In this document: piece after piece, positions 32,330 to 41,218 of the stretch
How positions within the stretch are numbered: position 1 is the stretch's first letter
Layout: each line of letters opens with the position of its first letter
DNA from: Planctomycetaceae bacterium
Lineage (GTDB): Bacteria; Planctomycetota; UBA1135; GCA-002686595
Assembly (NCBI GenBank): GCA_016125265.1
Contig: WGMC01000037.1
Coordinates: 1-64,000 of the forward strand
DNA: 64,000 nucleotides
Direction of reading: 5' to 3'
Translations under genes and position numbers: made by a program
The notes under the pieces: generated by a model
Told to the model about the DNA's origin: nothing
Databases searched by the model: none
What the model saw: only the letters and a program-made list of their open reading frames with translations

Positions 32330-34378
32330 GTGCCCGTGTCCCCCCTCACCAGCGCCCACAAGACAGGCTCCATCCGCCCCCTCCGCGACGCTCTCGTCGT
32401 GTCGGGCGGAGCGCTGCTCTGTGGCTGCGTGGCGCTCGTGAGTGTCGTCGTGTTGGCCCGGCGCGCGCTGGTCGCCGAGGTGCACGACGGGCTGGCGCGT
32501 CTCGCGACGGCCGCGGCCGGACTCGTGGATGGCGATGTCCACAGCGGCCTGGTCGCAAAGGACCAGTGGGGCGGGCCGGAGTACGAACGGGCAGTCCGCC
32601 CGCTGCGGCGCTTGCACGCGAGCGCACCCAACATCGCCTACATCTACACGCTGCGCCTCGTCGGCGACCGCATCCACTTCGTGCTCGACACGGCGAAACC
32701 CGGCGACGCGGACTCCGACGGTGTCGAGGACCACTCGTACCTGCTGGATCCCTATCCGGACGCCGACAGCTACGTGTTCGTGTCGCTGGCGGAAGCGCGC
32801 ACCGTGGTCACCCCCGAGCCGTTCCGGGACGCCTGGGGCACGTTCATGAGCGCGTACGCGCCGATCTTCGATTCCGCGGGGCGCGTCGACGGGCTCGTCG
32901 GCATCGACATGGACCTGGCGGACTACCGCGGCAGGCTAGCGGGAGTCCAGCGCGCGGGCATCGTCGGCAGTCTGGGTGTGCTGGGGATCGCCGCCGCCAT
33001 CTTCCTGCTGGTGTTCAGGCAGCAACTCGCGGCCGCGCGCAGCCGTGATGATGCACTGGCGTTGACGCGAGCTCTGCAGCGCGCCAAGGAAGAGGCCGAG
33101 TTGGCGAGCGCCGCGAAGAGCAACTTCCTCGCGAACATCAGCCACGAGTTGCGCACGCCGATGACGGCCATCATCGGATTCGGGGATCTCCTGATGGAAG
33201 GTGGCGTGGATCCCGAGACCACCCAGGAACACGTTGGCACCATCCGGCGGAACGCCCAGAGCCTGCTCAGTCTGATCAACGATCTCTTAGACCTGTCGCG
33301 CATCGACGCACAGCGGTTGCGACTCGAGAGCATCGAGTACTCGCCCACGGCATTGCTCCGCGAGGTCGTGCGGAGTTTCCATCCCAGCGTGCAGGGGCGT
33401 GGACTCGACCTGCAACTGCACTTCGGCTCGCCGCTGCCCGCCGAACTGAGGGGCGATCCCTTGCGGCTGCGGCAGATCCTCGTCAACTTGATCGGCAACG
33501 CGATCAAGTTCACAGAGGCGGGTTCGATCCGAGTGGAGGTCCGCTACGCAGTGCAGCCCGCGCCGACTCTCGAGGTTTCCGTCCGCGACAGCGGCATCGG
33601 AATCCCCGCGGACCAAATCGAGCGGCTGTTCCAGCCTTTCATGCAGGCCGACACGTCGGTCTCGCGCAAGTACGGCGGCACCGGTCTCGGATTGGCCCTC
33701 TGCAAGCAGCTCTGCGAATCCATGGGCGGTGGCATCGACGTCAGCAGCGATGGCCAACACGGCTCCACGTTCCGCTTCTGGATCAGGGGCAACGTCGAGC
33801 CCAGCGCGCCGCTCTTCGACGCCACACAACTGCCCGACGAACCGGGTGGACCCGCGGCGCCGCTGCCCAAGCGGGTCCCGAACCCGGAAGCTCGGAAGCT
33901 CGAGGGGCGCGTCCTGCTGGCCGAGGATGGGCGCGACAACCGCATCCTCGTGCAGCGTCTGCTGGCGCGCACGGAACTCGAACTCGATCTCGCCGAGGAC
34001 GGCGTCGTTGCACTCGAGATGGTGCAGCGGGCCCAGGACGAAGGTCGGCCCTACGAGTTGCTCCTGACCGACATCCAGATGCCGCGCATGGATGGCCTCG
34101 AACTGACACGTCGCCTGCGCGCCGACGGATTCGAACTGCCGATCGTCGCGCTGACGGCGCATGCCATGCCCATGCACCGCGATCAGTGCTTTGCGGCGGG
34201 TTGCAGCGGGTTTGCGATCAAACCCATCAACCCCGCCGAGTTGTTGGCCGCCATCGCCGCGGCGCTGGACGGCACGTTGGTTCCAGACGCGGTTCCAGAC
34301 GCGGTTCCAGACGCGGTTCCAGACGCGCTTGCGGATGCGGCCGCGGGCGGCGGCGGTCAGCGCGAGCCCAATCGCTGA
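32330..34378 (+). CDS. hybrid sensor histidine kinase / response regulator
   Basis: 682 residues from GTG 32330. Two membrane helices (about 24-44 and 208-230) flank an exported sensory domain with a dCache-like look ([47 protein letters not shown]). The kinase core has the phospho-acceptor His in [15 protein letters not shown], then ATP-binding blocks [21 protein letters not shown] and [15 protein letters not shown]-terminal receiver follows ([14 protein letters not shown], acceptor Asp in [11 protein letters not shown], Lys in FAIKPINP). A repeated VPDA tail ends the protein. The 3' end overlaps the convergent TPR gene by 22 bp. No dedicated partner is adjacent. Confidence 0.92.
   Translation: MPVSPLTSAHKTGSIRPLRDALVVSGGALLCGCVALVSVVVLARRALVAEVHDGLARLATAAAGLVDGDVHSGLVAKDQWGGPEYERAVRPLRRLHASAPNIAYIYTLRLVGDRIHFVLDTAKPGDADSDGVEDHSYLLDPYPDADSYVFVSLAEARTVVTPEPFRDAWGTFMSAYAPIFDSAGRVDGLVGIDMDLADYRGRLAGVQRAGIVGSLGVLGIAAAIFLLVFRQQLAAARSRDDALALTRALQRAKEEAELASAAKSNFLANISHELRTPMTAIIGFGDLLMEGGVDPETTQEHVGTIRRNAQSLLSLINDLLDLSRIDAQRLRLESIEYSPTALLREVVRSFHPSVQGRGLDLQLHFGSPLPAELRGDPLRLRQILVNLIGNAIKFTEAGSIRVEVRYAVQPAPTLEVSVRDSGIGIPADQIERLFQPFMQADTSVSRKYGGTGLGLALCKQLCESMGGGIDVSSDGQHGSTFRFWIRGNVEPSAPLFDATQLPDEPGGPAAPLPKRVPNPEARKLEGRVLLAEDGRDNRILVQRLLARTELELDLAEDGVVALEMVQRAQDEGRPYELLLTDIQMPRMDGLELTRRLRADGFELPIVALTAHAMPMHRDQCFAAGCSGFAIKPINPAELLAAIAAALDGTLVPDAVPDAVPDAVPDALADAAAGGGGQREPNR
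34280..34327 (+). repeat. four exact 12-bp repeats inside a coding region
   Basis: GTTCCAGACGCG is repeated four times without change at 34280, 34292, 34304 and 34316, giving VPDA four times in the tail of the hybrid kinase. Because the copies are identical at DNA level, they are recent and may vary in number between strains while keeping the frame. Confidence 0.9.
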
Positions 34379-35139
34379 CGCTGGGCGCGGAAGTGGTTGA
34401 GCGCTGCCTCGTCCTTGCGGCGCTCAGCCAGTGCCAACGCATGTTCGAGGGCCGCTTCGGCGCGCGCGTGTTTGCCCGCGGCGAGGGCCGCGTCGACGAA
34501 GGCGCGCAGCACACCCAACTCCGAGCCCTCGAGGCCGAGTTCGTGGTTCAAGAGCCTCGCGCGCGCGAGCGGCGCCAGCGCAGCCTCTGCCTTGCCCGCC
34601 GCGAGGAGCGCCTGACCCTCGCCGCCGAGCCCCATGGCCAGCCCCCACCAGTCGCCGAGCGGCGCGGCCAGATCGCGGCACTCGCGCGCCTTGGTCAGGG
34701 CCAACTCGAAGTTCTGTTCCTTCATGGCGGCGCGATGCTCGCCGAAGGCCTTCTGGCCGCCGCGGAAACGGGCCTGTTCCTCTTGGCTCCAACCGCTGAA
34801 GGCTGCCGCGTAGTCGCCGATCAGCACCGTCGCGAGGGCCTCGTCCGCCGCCTTCGCGCCAAAACGCGCCTTCGCGAACAGCGCCAAGGTGCTCTCGTCG
34901 TCGGGTTTCGCTTCGCCGGACTCGATCTTCGCGAGCGCGCCTTCGAGGTGCGCATCGATCAGGGGCAGCGCGCGGGCCGCGTTCTCGCGGAAGAACACGA
35001 CCGCGGCAGCGTGGTCGCCCGCCGCGTACAGCGCCTCGTACTGGATCGCGGGATCCTGGGCGGGCTCTTGGCCCGCGGGCAGCGCGACGTACGTGGCGGG
35101 AGCGAGCAGGAGTGCGGTGAGGACGATGGAACGGAACAT
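34357..35139 (-). CDS. exported TPR-like repeat protein
   Basis: 260 residues from ATG 35139 with a signal peptide ([24 protein letters not shown]). The rest is helical with TPR-like pairs ([77 protein letters not shown]). It is probably a periplasmic or outer-face protein-protein adaptor; no partner is visible. It converges with the hybrid kinase (22-bp overlap) and lies 91 bp downstream of the HEAT gene, separated from it by a strong hairpin, so it has its own promoter. Confidence 0.72.
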   Translation of the reverse strand: MFRSIVLTALLLAPATYVALPAGQEPAQDPAIQYEALYAAGDHAAAVVFFRENAARALPLIDAHLEGALAKIESGEAKPDDESTLALFAKARFGAKAADEALATVLIGDYAAAFSGWSQEEQARFRGGQKAFGEHRAAMKEQNFELALTKARECRDLAAPLGDWWGLAMGLGGEGQALLAAGKAEAALAPLARARLLNHELGLEGSELGVLRAFVDAALAAGKHARAEAALEHALALAERRKDEAALNHFRAQRQRLGSR

Positions 35140-35175
35140 GGCTCGATGGGCTTTGAGGGTTTGGCCCGGAATGGG

Positions 35176-35207
35176 CCGGGGCCCCGAGACGATACTCGGG
35201 GCCCCGG
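35176..35207 (-). terminator. perfect 13-bp hairpin terminator
   Basis: CCGGGGCCCCGAG (35176-35188) pairs perfectly with CTCGGGGCCCCGG (35195-35207) around a 6-nt loop. It starts 24 bp past the stop of the HEAT-repeat gene on the minus strand and precedes the TPR gene. There is no T-tract on either side. It probably ends transcription of the 35231-37468 gene. Confidence 0.7.
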
Positions 35208-35230
35208 CGGATGAGAACGCTGCGCCGCCC

Positions 35231-37468
35231 CTACAGGCCGAAGTTCCACAGTTCGTGCAACCAGGCCGGGAACAGCTCGTGGTTCGACTGGCGTGCGATG
35301 GCTCCCACCGCGAGGCGCGGGCGGTTGTCCACGAGCAGGCCGAGAGCCTCGGTTGCGGCGGCGCGCAGGGTGCCCGGAGCGGCCTCGTCGCCTGCCCAAC
35401 GCAACGCGGTTCGGTAGGCACCTTCGGTGTCGTGGAACACGAGCGCGGCGGCCAACTGGTTGCCGAGTGCGGGGTCGCGCACGCGCTCGAGATCGTCGGC
35501 GAGCCGCGCGCTGTCCTCCTCCCGGCCGAACTGCGCCAGACCGTGGGCGATGCCGACGATCGCGGCGGGCGAGGTCTCCCGTTCCGATGCCGCCAGCAGG
35601 GCGTCTCGCGCCGCGTCGGTTCCGACGAGACCCAAGGCCTGGGCGGCATACGAGCGCTGCTGCGCGTTGCCCGAACTGGTCAGCACCTCCGCGAGCCACG
35701 GCACCGCATCGCCATCGCGCGCGAGCCCCAGCGCGAGCGCGTAGGCGCCCCGGGCGTCATCGCTCTTCACACCGCGCGCGGCGTCGCGCAGGACTTGGCG
35801 CGCCTTGCTGTCGTCCTCCGCACGCAGCGCCAGCCCCAGACCGAGCGCCGCGAACGGCTTCGCGCCGGCGCGGCCGCGGCGCAGTTCCTGGCTCAGGAAG
35901 CTCCGCGCCGGCGCGCCGAAGCGCCCCATCGTCAGCAGCATCGCCGAGCGGTGCGAGGCATTGGCCTCCAACTCGTAGGCGGTCTGCAGCGCGGGCAATG
36001 CGAGGGGATTGTCGCTCTCGCTGAGGGCCAGGGCCGCGGAGCGCCGCAGTTCGCCGCGAGCGGAACCCAGGAGGTGCGAAAGCACCTTCACCGCCGCCGG
36101 ATCGCCGGCGAGCAACAGACTCTCGGCCGCGCGAGCTCGCCCTTCCATGCCCGCACCGTCGTCCTCGAGCCGCGCCCGCACCGCGCCGGCCATGCCGTTG
36201 CCGAGCGGGTGCTTTGCGTCCTTGACCAACGCCGGGTAGAGCATCAACCCGTAGGCGCCGGCGCGGTCGTCGGCGGAACCCACGAGGCCCGCGACCGCCA
36301 TGTCGAGTTCGGGCAACTGGCCCCGGCGCCGCGCCAGGCCGAGTGCGACGATCGCCACGTCCCGCGCTTCGTCGCTGATGTGCGAACTGCCAAAACGCCC
36401 GCTGCGCGCGACGCCGAGCAGCACCTGGCACGAGGGCCCGTCGCCGATCAGACCAAACGCGAGGAGCGCGCCGTGCCGCACGCGGTTGTGGGCGTCGCCG
36501 AGAAGCGGCAACAACTCGGCGTGTGCCCTCGCGCCCGCGACACGCGCGAGCGCCATGGCCCCCGCCGCGCGCAGATCGGCGTCCGGGGACTTCAACTGCG
36601 CGGATAGCAGTTCGATGAGCGCGGCACGGTCGTCGCTGCCGAACACCAGCGAACTCTCTGCGCTGGTGCCGCCACCGTCGGCGGCGGCCGAGCGCACGGG
36701 CGCCAGGAAGTCGAGTTTGTTGTACTCCCACCAACTCCACCACTCGGGCAGGTAGTCGGACCCCGAATCGCGGGTCCCACTGCGCGCGGGTGTGCCGCCG
36801 CGCGCGGCGGGGCCAGCCGTCGGGCCGCCTCCCGTCGCGGGGCCGCCTTGACCGCCGGAGACCGGTCCGGTCGTGGGAGCCGAACCGCGGCCGCCGGGTC
36901 CATCGCCGGGTCCCTCGTAGTCAGGCGGCGGAGACGAGGGCGCGCCCGCGCCGGGCGGAATCGGGGCGCCCCCCGGGAACTGGATGCGCGCGGCCTCCGC
37001 CTCACTGAGGCCAAGGGTCTGGATCCAACTCGCCACACGAGGATCGTCGACCAGGTCGATCACCATGGCGCGATTCTGGTCGCGTGCGACCTCCAGCGTG
37101 AGCTCCCCCGCGCCGAACCGATCGAACAACATCGCGACCGCGCAGCGGCGCCCGAACTCGTCGATGAAGAGGAAGCGGCGCTCGCCGTCATCGGACGTGT
37201 CGATGCCGAACTCGCCCCGCTCGCGGTACTCCGCCAGCGCCGCGCGCACGGCGGCGCGGCGGGCCAGGACATCGGGATCACAGGTCGCCGCGTCGCCGGC
37301 TTCGAGTTCCGCCTCCACGGCCGCGTAGTGGGCGCGCCATTGGGCGAGAGTCTGGGCGTCGTGGGTCGGCGGCCCCGAGTGTTTCGACGCGGCGAACAGC
37401 AGCGGTATGCACATGCCGAGGCCGAGCAGTGCGGTGGGTGTGGAGCGTGGGCGGTGAGGAAGTCTCAT
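35231..37468 (-). CDS. secreted HEAT-repeat protein
   Basis: 745 residues. An N-terminal signal or anchor (LLGLGMCIPLLFA) is followed by an N-terminal domain of about 150 residues (ERRFLFIDEFGRRCAVAMLFDRFGA), a Gly/Pro-rich linker (about 170-240), and a Trp patch (EWWSWWEYNKLDFLAP) that recurs in planctomycete secreted repeat proteins. The C-terminal 480 residues are HEAT-like helical repeats with the LGLG/AALALG rhythm (ALGLGLALR, AYALALGLARDGDAVPWLAEVL, YAAQALGLVG). No catalytic motif is visible. It is divergent from the 37668 gene, with 199 bp between. Confidence 0.78.
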   Translation of the reverse strand: MRLPHRPRSTPTALLGLGMCIPLLFAASKHSGPPTHDAQTLAQWRAHYAAVEAELEAGDAATCDPDVLARRAAVRAALAEYRERGEFGIDTSDDGERRFLFIDEFGRRCAVAMLFDRFGAGELTLEVARDQNRAMVIDLVDDPRVASWIQTLGLSEAEAARIQFPGGAPIPPGAGAPSSPPPDYEGPGDGPGGRGSAPTTGPVSGGQGGPATGGGPTAGPAARGGTPARSGTRDSGSDYLPEWWSWWEYNKLDFLAPVRSAAADGGGTSAESSLVFGSDDRAALIELLSAQLKSPDADLRAAGAMALARVAGARAHAELLPLLGDAHNRVRHGALLAFGLIGDGPSCQVLLGVARSGRFGSSHISDEARDVAIVALGLARRRGQLPELDMAVAGLVGSADDRAGAYGLMLYPALVKDAKHPLGNGMAGAVRARLEDDGAGMEGRARAAESLLLAGDPAAVKVLSHLLGSARGELRRSAALALSESDNPLALPALQTAYELEANASHRSAMLLTMGRFGAPARSFLSQELRRGRAGAKPFAALGLGLALRAEDDSKARQVLRDAARGVKSDDARGAYALALGLARDGDAVPWLAEVLTSSGNAQQRSYAAQALGLVGTDAARDALLAASERETSPAAIVGIAHGLAQFGREEDSARLADDLERVRDPALGNQLAAALVFHDTEGAYRTALRWAGDEAAPGTLRAAATEALGLLVDNRPRLAVGAIARQSNHELFPAWLHELWNFGL

Positions 37469-37667
37469 GGGGTCTCCGGGCAGGCAGTGGGGCGGGGGCT
37501 GACCGGTGCCAACGCAAGGTCTGTGCCAGGGTTGCGCGATACCCCTCCGATCGCGCTGCGGCCCGCTGCCCGGTGCCCGTCGCCGTGCGTCGCGCTACGG
37601 GAGAGCCACGGCGCTGCGCGCGGCGGAAGGAACGGCCACCGCCGCCGGCTGGATAGAGTGCGCGGCC

Positions 37668-40166
37668 ATGCCTGCCTCACGTTCGCTGGGCCTCGGCGCC
37701 GCGCTGGGTCTCGTTCTGGCCTTCGGGCGCCTGCCCCTGGGCTTGGATTGGGTCCGGCTCGCCGCGGTGGACGGCCCCGGCGCGGCCGCCGTCCGCGCGG
37801 GCGCCCTGGCGCTGGTCGCCCTGGCGCTCGGGATCAGCCGACAGCGCTGCCTTGTCCCCACACCCTGGTGCGTCGGAATGGCGTTCGGCCTCGCGCTGGG
37901 CCTCCTGATCCTGGACGGGCCCGTGGCCGTGGAGTCGCCCTTGGCACTCGGGGCGGCGGTGCTCGCGCCGGCGGCACTGGCCTTGTGGTTCGGCCGCAAC
38001 TGGCGGCGGGAGGACGGCGCGGGCGGCGCCATCGACCTCGGTGCGCTCGGCACTGCGGGTCTCGTGCTCGGCGGGGCCGGCGCCGCGGTGGCGCTCGACA
38101 CCCTGGCGCGGCCCCTCGCCGGGCTCGGCCTCGGCCTTCCCACCGACGACGCCGTTTCGGCGACGGTGTTGGTGGCCCTCGTGGCGTTGGGGTCCGTCGC
38201 CTTCGGTCCATTGGTCCGCGGCTACCGCATCCGGGGTCCGATGTTGGCGCTCGGCCCCGCCCTGGTCGCGCTCGGCACCCTGGTCGGCTGGTGGTTCCTG
38301 GGGCGTTTCGAGGTGCCGGGATCCCTGGCGCGCCAACTGACCGTGTTCGGCCTGTCCACCGTCGACCACGGGACCCTGGCCTGGAACGCGGCGCTCGCGG
38401 CACCGGTCTGGGTGGCGCCTGCGTTCGCGTTGGGAGCCTGGTGCGCGGCGGCCGGGGACCGGAGGCACTTGGCGGCCCTGGCGGCGGGTGGGGCCCTCGG
38501 CCTGGTGGGACTGGTCTGGCTGCGGGAGGGTTGGGCGACGCCGTTCGCGGGCGATCTGGCCAGGGAAGGGCTCGAGCGGGGGCGCGGGCTGCGTTTTGGC
38601 GCGCTGGTGGCCGGGGCGGGGGCGCTGCTGGTCGGTTTCGAGGGCTGGCGCCGGCGGGGCGGCCTGGCGGCGCCGCTCGGGGCGCTCGCAACCGTGGTCG
38701 CGGCGCTGGTACTCCGGCCCGGGGCCCAGCTCCTGCTCTCCCCGTGGCAGGAGACGCCGGTGGACGTCGAGTGGGCGCTCGAGACCTCGGACGGGCTGTT
38801 CACGGTGGAGCGCACCCGCTTCGGCGAGCGCATCGCCACCCTCGACCGGCGCTGGCTGACCCCCGGCCCGGGCGATCGGGTGGGCGACCTGGAGCGCCTC
38901 GGGACGGCCCTCTCGACCCTGGGGACGTTCGGGTTGGACCAGGGCCCGACCCGGGTGCTGTTCGTGGGCCTGCTGACGCCCGAGCGGGCGGCCGTGCTGA
39001 CCGCGCGGCCGGGGGTGCAACTCGAGCGCACGGCCCCCTGGTACCCCTTCGACCACTGGCTGGAGGGGGCCCTCCTGGGGCCGGAGACGGTGCTGCCGGG
39101 CCGCCGGGTCAGCCCCGAACAGGCCCGGGCCGACCTCGAAGCGGGGCGCTACGCGCTGGTGATCGCGGCGCCTGCGAAAGGGGTGGAACTGGCGCCCCGC
39201 GGCATGTTCGACCAGGGCCTGGGCCCCGCGCCGCGACCCGCGACGGGGGGCCTGGGCCTGCCGGGCGCGACGGCCGGCGTGGCTTGGTTCGACGGTGCGG
39301 CGGGCCTGGCGGGGCGCGGGCTGTCGGCCCGGGTCGCGGTGCAGGTCCGCGGCCTGGAGGATCCCCACGTGGCCGCGCTCGCCGGTGTGGCGGAGCACTG
39401 GCCGACCGACGCCAAGGAGGGCCGCCGGGCGGCGTTTGCCGGCGGGGAGCGGAGGTGGGTCGACGCGGCGCCGATCGGGGCGCTCCTTCGGCCCGCGCGG
39501 GCCAGGATGGATGGCGAACGGGCGGCTCTGTTCGCGCGACTCGCGCGGGGAGCGGAGCGCGAGGCGACGCCGACCGCGCCGCTCGCCGCGGGTTTGGCCT
39601 TGCACTTCGGCGCCCAGCGCCTGTCGGCCACGTGGGCCAGCCCCGCGGAGGCCATCGAGCTGGACGATCGGAGCTTCGCGCCCCTGGCACGGGCCGCGCG
39701 GGAGCTCGGCAACGACCCCCTCGCCGAGCAGACGATCGAGGCGCTGGCGGCCCTGCTCGTCGAGAAGCAGCGCTTCGAGGACGTGCTCGCGCACCTGCCG
39801 GCCCTGGCGGAGTCGCGCTCGCCCTGGCTGGCGCTGGAACTGGCCCTGATCGACACCTACCGCGCGCTTCTGGCGGACGACGCGGCGCTCGAGCGGGTCA
39901 CGAAGCTCCTGGACCTGCGCCCCGGGGATGCGGACCTCTGGCTGCAGCGCGGCGAGCTCGAGCTGGCGCTCGACGTGCCCGAAGCGGCCGGGAGCCTGCG
40001 CCGGGCCCTCGAACTCGACCCGGAGGGTTACGCACGCCGGCGCCGGCTGGCCGTCGCACTGGCGGGGGCGGGTCAGCCGGAGGCGGAGGACCTGGCCCGA
40101 GACCTGCTACGGGAAAACCCGTTCGACAACGAGCTGCGCGAGCTGGGCCGAGCCGGCCCGCGGTGA
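37668..40166 (+). CDS. large membrane protein with C-terminal TPR domain
   Basis: 832 residues from ATG 37668. Ten or so membrane helices fill residues 1-350. A middle soluble part (VEWALETSDGLFTVERTRFGERIATLDRRWLTPGPGD, then VLFVGLLTPERAAVL and YALVIAAP) has the order of elements of a spermidine synthase-like domain, but the SAM-binding glycines are missing, so it is probably not catalytic. The last 170 residues look like TPR (PLAEQTIEALAALLVEKQRFEDVLAHLPALAE, LWLQRGELELALDVPEAAGSLRRALELDPEG). The mix of membrane, degenerate synthase and TPR parts is inferred. Divergent from the HEAT gene. Confidence 0.7.
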   Translation: MPASRSLGLGAALGLVLAFGRLPLGLDWVRLAAVDGPGAAAVRAGALALVALALGISRQRCLVPTPWCVGMAFGLALGLLILDGPVAVESPLALGAAVLAPAALALWFGRNWRREDGAGGAIDLGALGTAGLVLGGAGAAVALDTLARPLAGLGLGLPTDDAVSATVLVALVALGSVAFGPLVRGYRIRGPMLALGPALVALGTLVGWWFLGRFEVPGSLARQLTVFGLSTVDHGTLAWNAALAAPVWVAPAFALGAWCAAAGDRRHLAALAAGGALGLVGLVWLREGWATPFAGDLAREGLERGRGLRFGALVAGAGALLVGFEGWRRRGGLAAPLGALATVVAALVLRPGAQLLLSPWQETPVDVEWALETSDGLFTVERTRFGERIATLDRRWLTPGPGDRVGDLERLGTALSTLGTFGLDQGPTRVLFVGLLTPERAAVLTARPGVQLERTAPWYPFDHWLEGALLGPETVLPGRRVSPEQARADLEAGRYALVIAAPAKGVELAPRGMFDQGLGPAPRPATGGLGLPGATAGVAWFDGAAGLAGRGLSARVAVQVRGLEDPHVAALAGVAEHWPTDAKEGRRAAFAGGERRWVDAAPIGALLRPARARMDGERAALFARLARGAEREATPTAPLAAGLALHFGAQRLSATWASPAEAIELDDRSFAPLARAARELGNDPLAEQTIEALAALLVEKQRFEDVLAHLPALAESRSPWLALELALIDTYRALLADDAALERVTKLLDLRPGDADLWLQRGELELALDVPEAAGSLRRALELDPEGYARRRRLAVALAGAGQPEAEDLARDLLRENPFDNELRELGRAGPR

Positions 40167-40655
40167 GACGCGGGTCCCAGCGCGGTCCAATACGGAGTTC
40201 CCGCGGAACCACGGAGCCCTCGGCCGGTTCCCCGGGGCGACGCGAAACTCGCGTTCCCCGAGGGCCGCGGCGGTTTCCCCCTGAACAGGTCGGGGACCGC
40301 TGCGGCCCTGCTCCTTCCGGCGACCGCCAGTCCCCCACGGCTGCCTCAAGTCCCCGCACGCACGTCCCCGTGGGGGTACGTTTTCCTGCCGCGGGCCCGG
40401 CTCGGGGAACCCTTCCAGGCCCCCCCCCGTCCTAGCCAGGCGCTGCGGCATCCACAGGGAGGCCCGGCGAACCCCCCTGTGGGAACCAACTGAGTTCGAA
40501 CGTCTCGCCGCGCCGGAGTCGAGTCCGCGAAGCGACCCCGCGCGAAAGCTTGGGTTCCAGCGGGTCTCGGGCAAGTCCGTTCACCCTCGCGTTGGCTCTC
40601 CGTTCCCCCGCCCCAGCCCGGTGGGTCCCTCTCCAACAAGCAACGAGTATTCCGG
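40167..40655. other. 489-bp intergenic leader region
   Basis: No gene is supported here. It holds several possible hairpins: 40234-40259 (listed apart), CCCCCACGG with CCGTGGGGG (40332-40340 with 40368-40376, 27-nt loop), and CCACAGGG with CCCTGTGG (40452-40459 with 40475-40482). There is also a run of nine or more C near 40422. The length and structures suggest a long untranslated leader before the secreted cluster at 40656. No tRNA or known riboswitch was recognised. Confidence 0.55.
40234..40259 (+). terminator. possible hairpin terminator
   Basis: ACGCGA (40240-40245) pairs with TCGCGT (40249-40254) around an AAC loop. After a small internal loop, GGGG (40234-40237) pairs with CCCC (40256-40259). 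It lies 68 bp past the stop of the membrane-TPR gene. No T-tract. Confidence 0.4.
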
Positions 40656-41204
40656 ATGAAGAAGCTGCTACTCGCCGCACTGCCCCTCGCCCTTCTGGCG
40701 TGGGTCGCGGCACCTGCAACGGCCAAGATCGAGCGCCTCAACCTCGATCAGATGGTCGAGCGCACCGACAACGCCCTCGACGCAGAAATCGTCGCCCGCT
40801 CCGTGTTCGCGGTGAACCACCCGACCGACGGCGACATGTACTTCACGAAGCTGACCCTGGCGGGTCGCTCGATGCGCGACGGCCGTGCCATGACCGTCGA
40901 CGTGATCTACGCGGGCGGCTTCATCGACGCGGAAAACGGCGTGTGGAACAGCGAGGCCCCGACGGACGAGGACGTGCGCATCGGCAACAAGGTCGTCGCC
41001 TTCTATCGCTTCGTCGACAATCTGGGCGGCGGCGTGGCCGGCAACGCCCTCTACACCTCCCACGGCGGCATCTACCGCACCCAGACCGGGCCCATGGGCC
41101 GTGTGGTCATGGGCCGCGGCGATGGCTACGCGATCCCGTACAACACGAAGATCGAGAGCCTCGACAGCGCCGTGCGGACCATCTCCAAGAAGATCGGCAA
41201 GTGA
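40656..41204 (+). CDS. secreted protein upstream of a matrixin-type protease, function unknown
   Basis: 182 residues with a clean signal peptide (MKKLLLAALPLALLAWVAAPATA). The mature part starts KIERLNLDQMVERTDNALDAEIVARSVFAVNHPTDG and is rich in short strands, with GDVRIGNKVV-like and FYRF patches. I recognise no named family. The stop lies 14 bp before the ATG of the metalloprotease, whose Shine-Dalgarno overlaps this gene's stop codon, so the two are almost certainly cotranscribed. A protease partner such as a chaperone or inhibitor is plausible but not shown. Confidence 0.8.
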   Translation: MKKLLLAALPLALLAWVAAPATAKIERLNLDQMVERTDNALDAEIVARSVFAVNHPTDGDMYFTKLTLAGRSMRDGRAMTVDVIYAGGFIDAENGVWNSEAPTDEDVRIGNKVVAFYRFVDNLGGGVAGNALYTSHGGIYRTQTGPMGRVVMGRGDGYAIPYNTKIESLDSAVRTISKKIGK

Positions 41205-41218
41205 AGGAGAACCAAACA

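Noticed and set aside
36848-40435. 1195-residue plus-strand open frame
   Set aside because: Out of frame with the membrane-TPR gene and full of Arg-Gly-Ala runs; the frame of 37668-40166 has hydrophobic helices and a clear signal region.
40486-40506. tRNA T-arm-like GTTCGAA
   Set aside because: No acceptor stem or anticodon arm could be folded around it.
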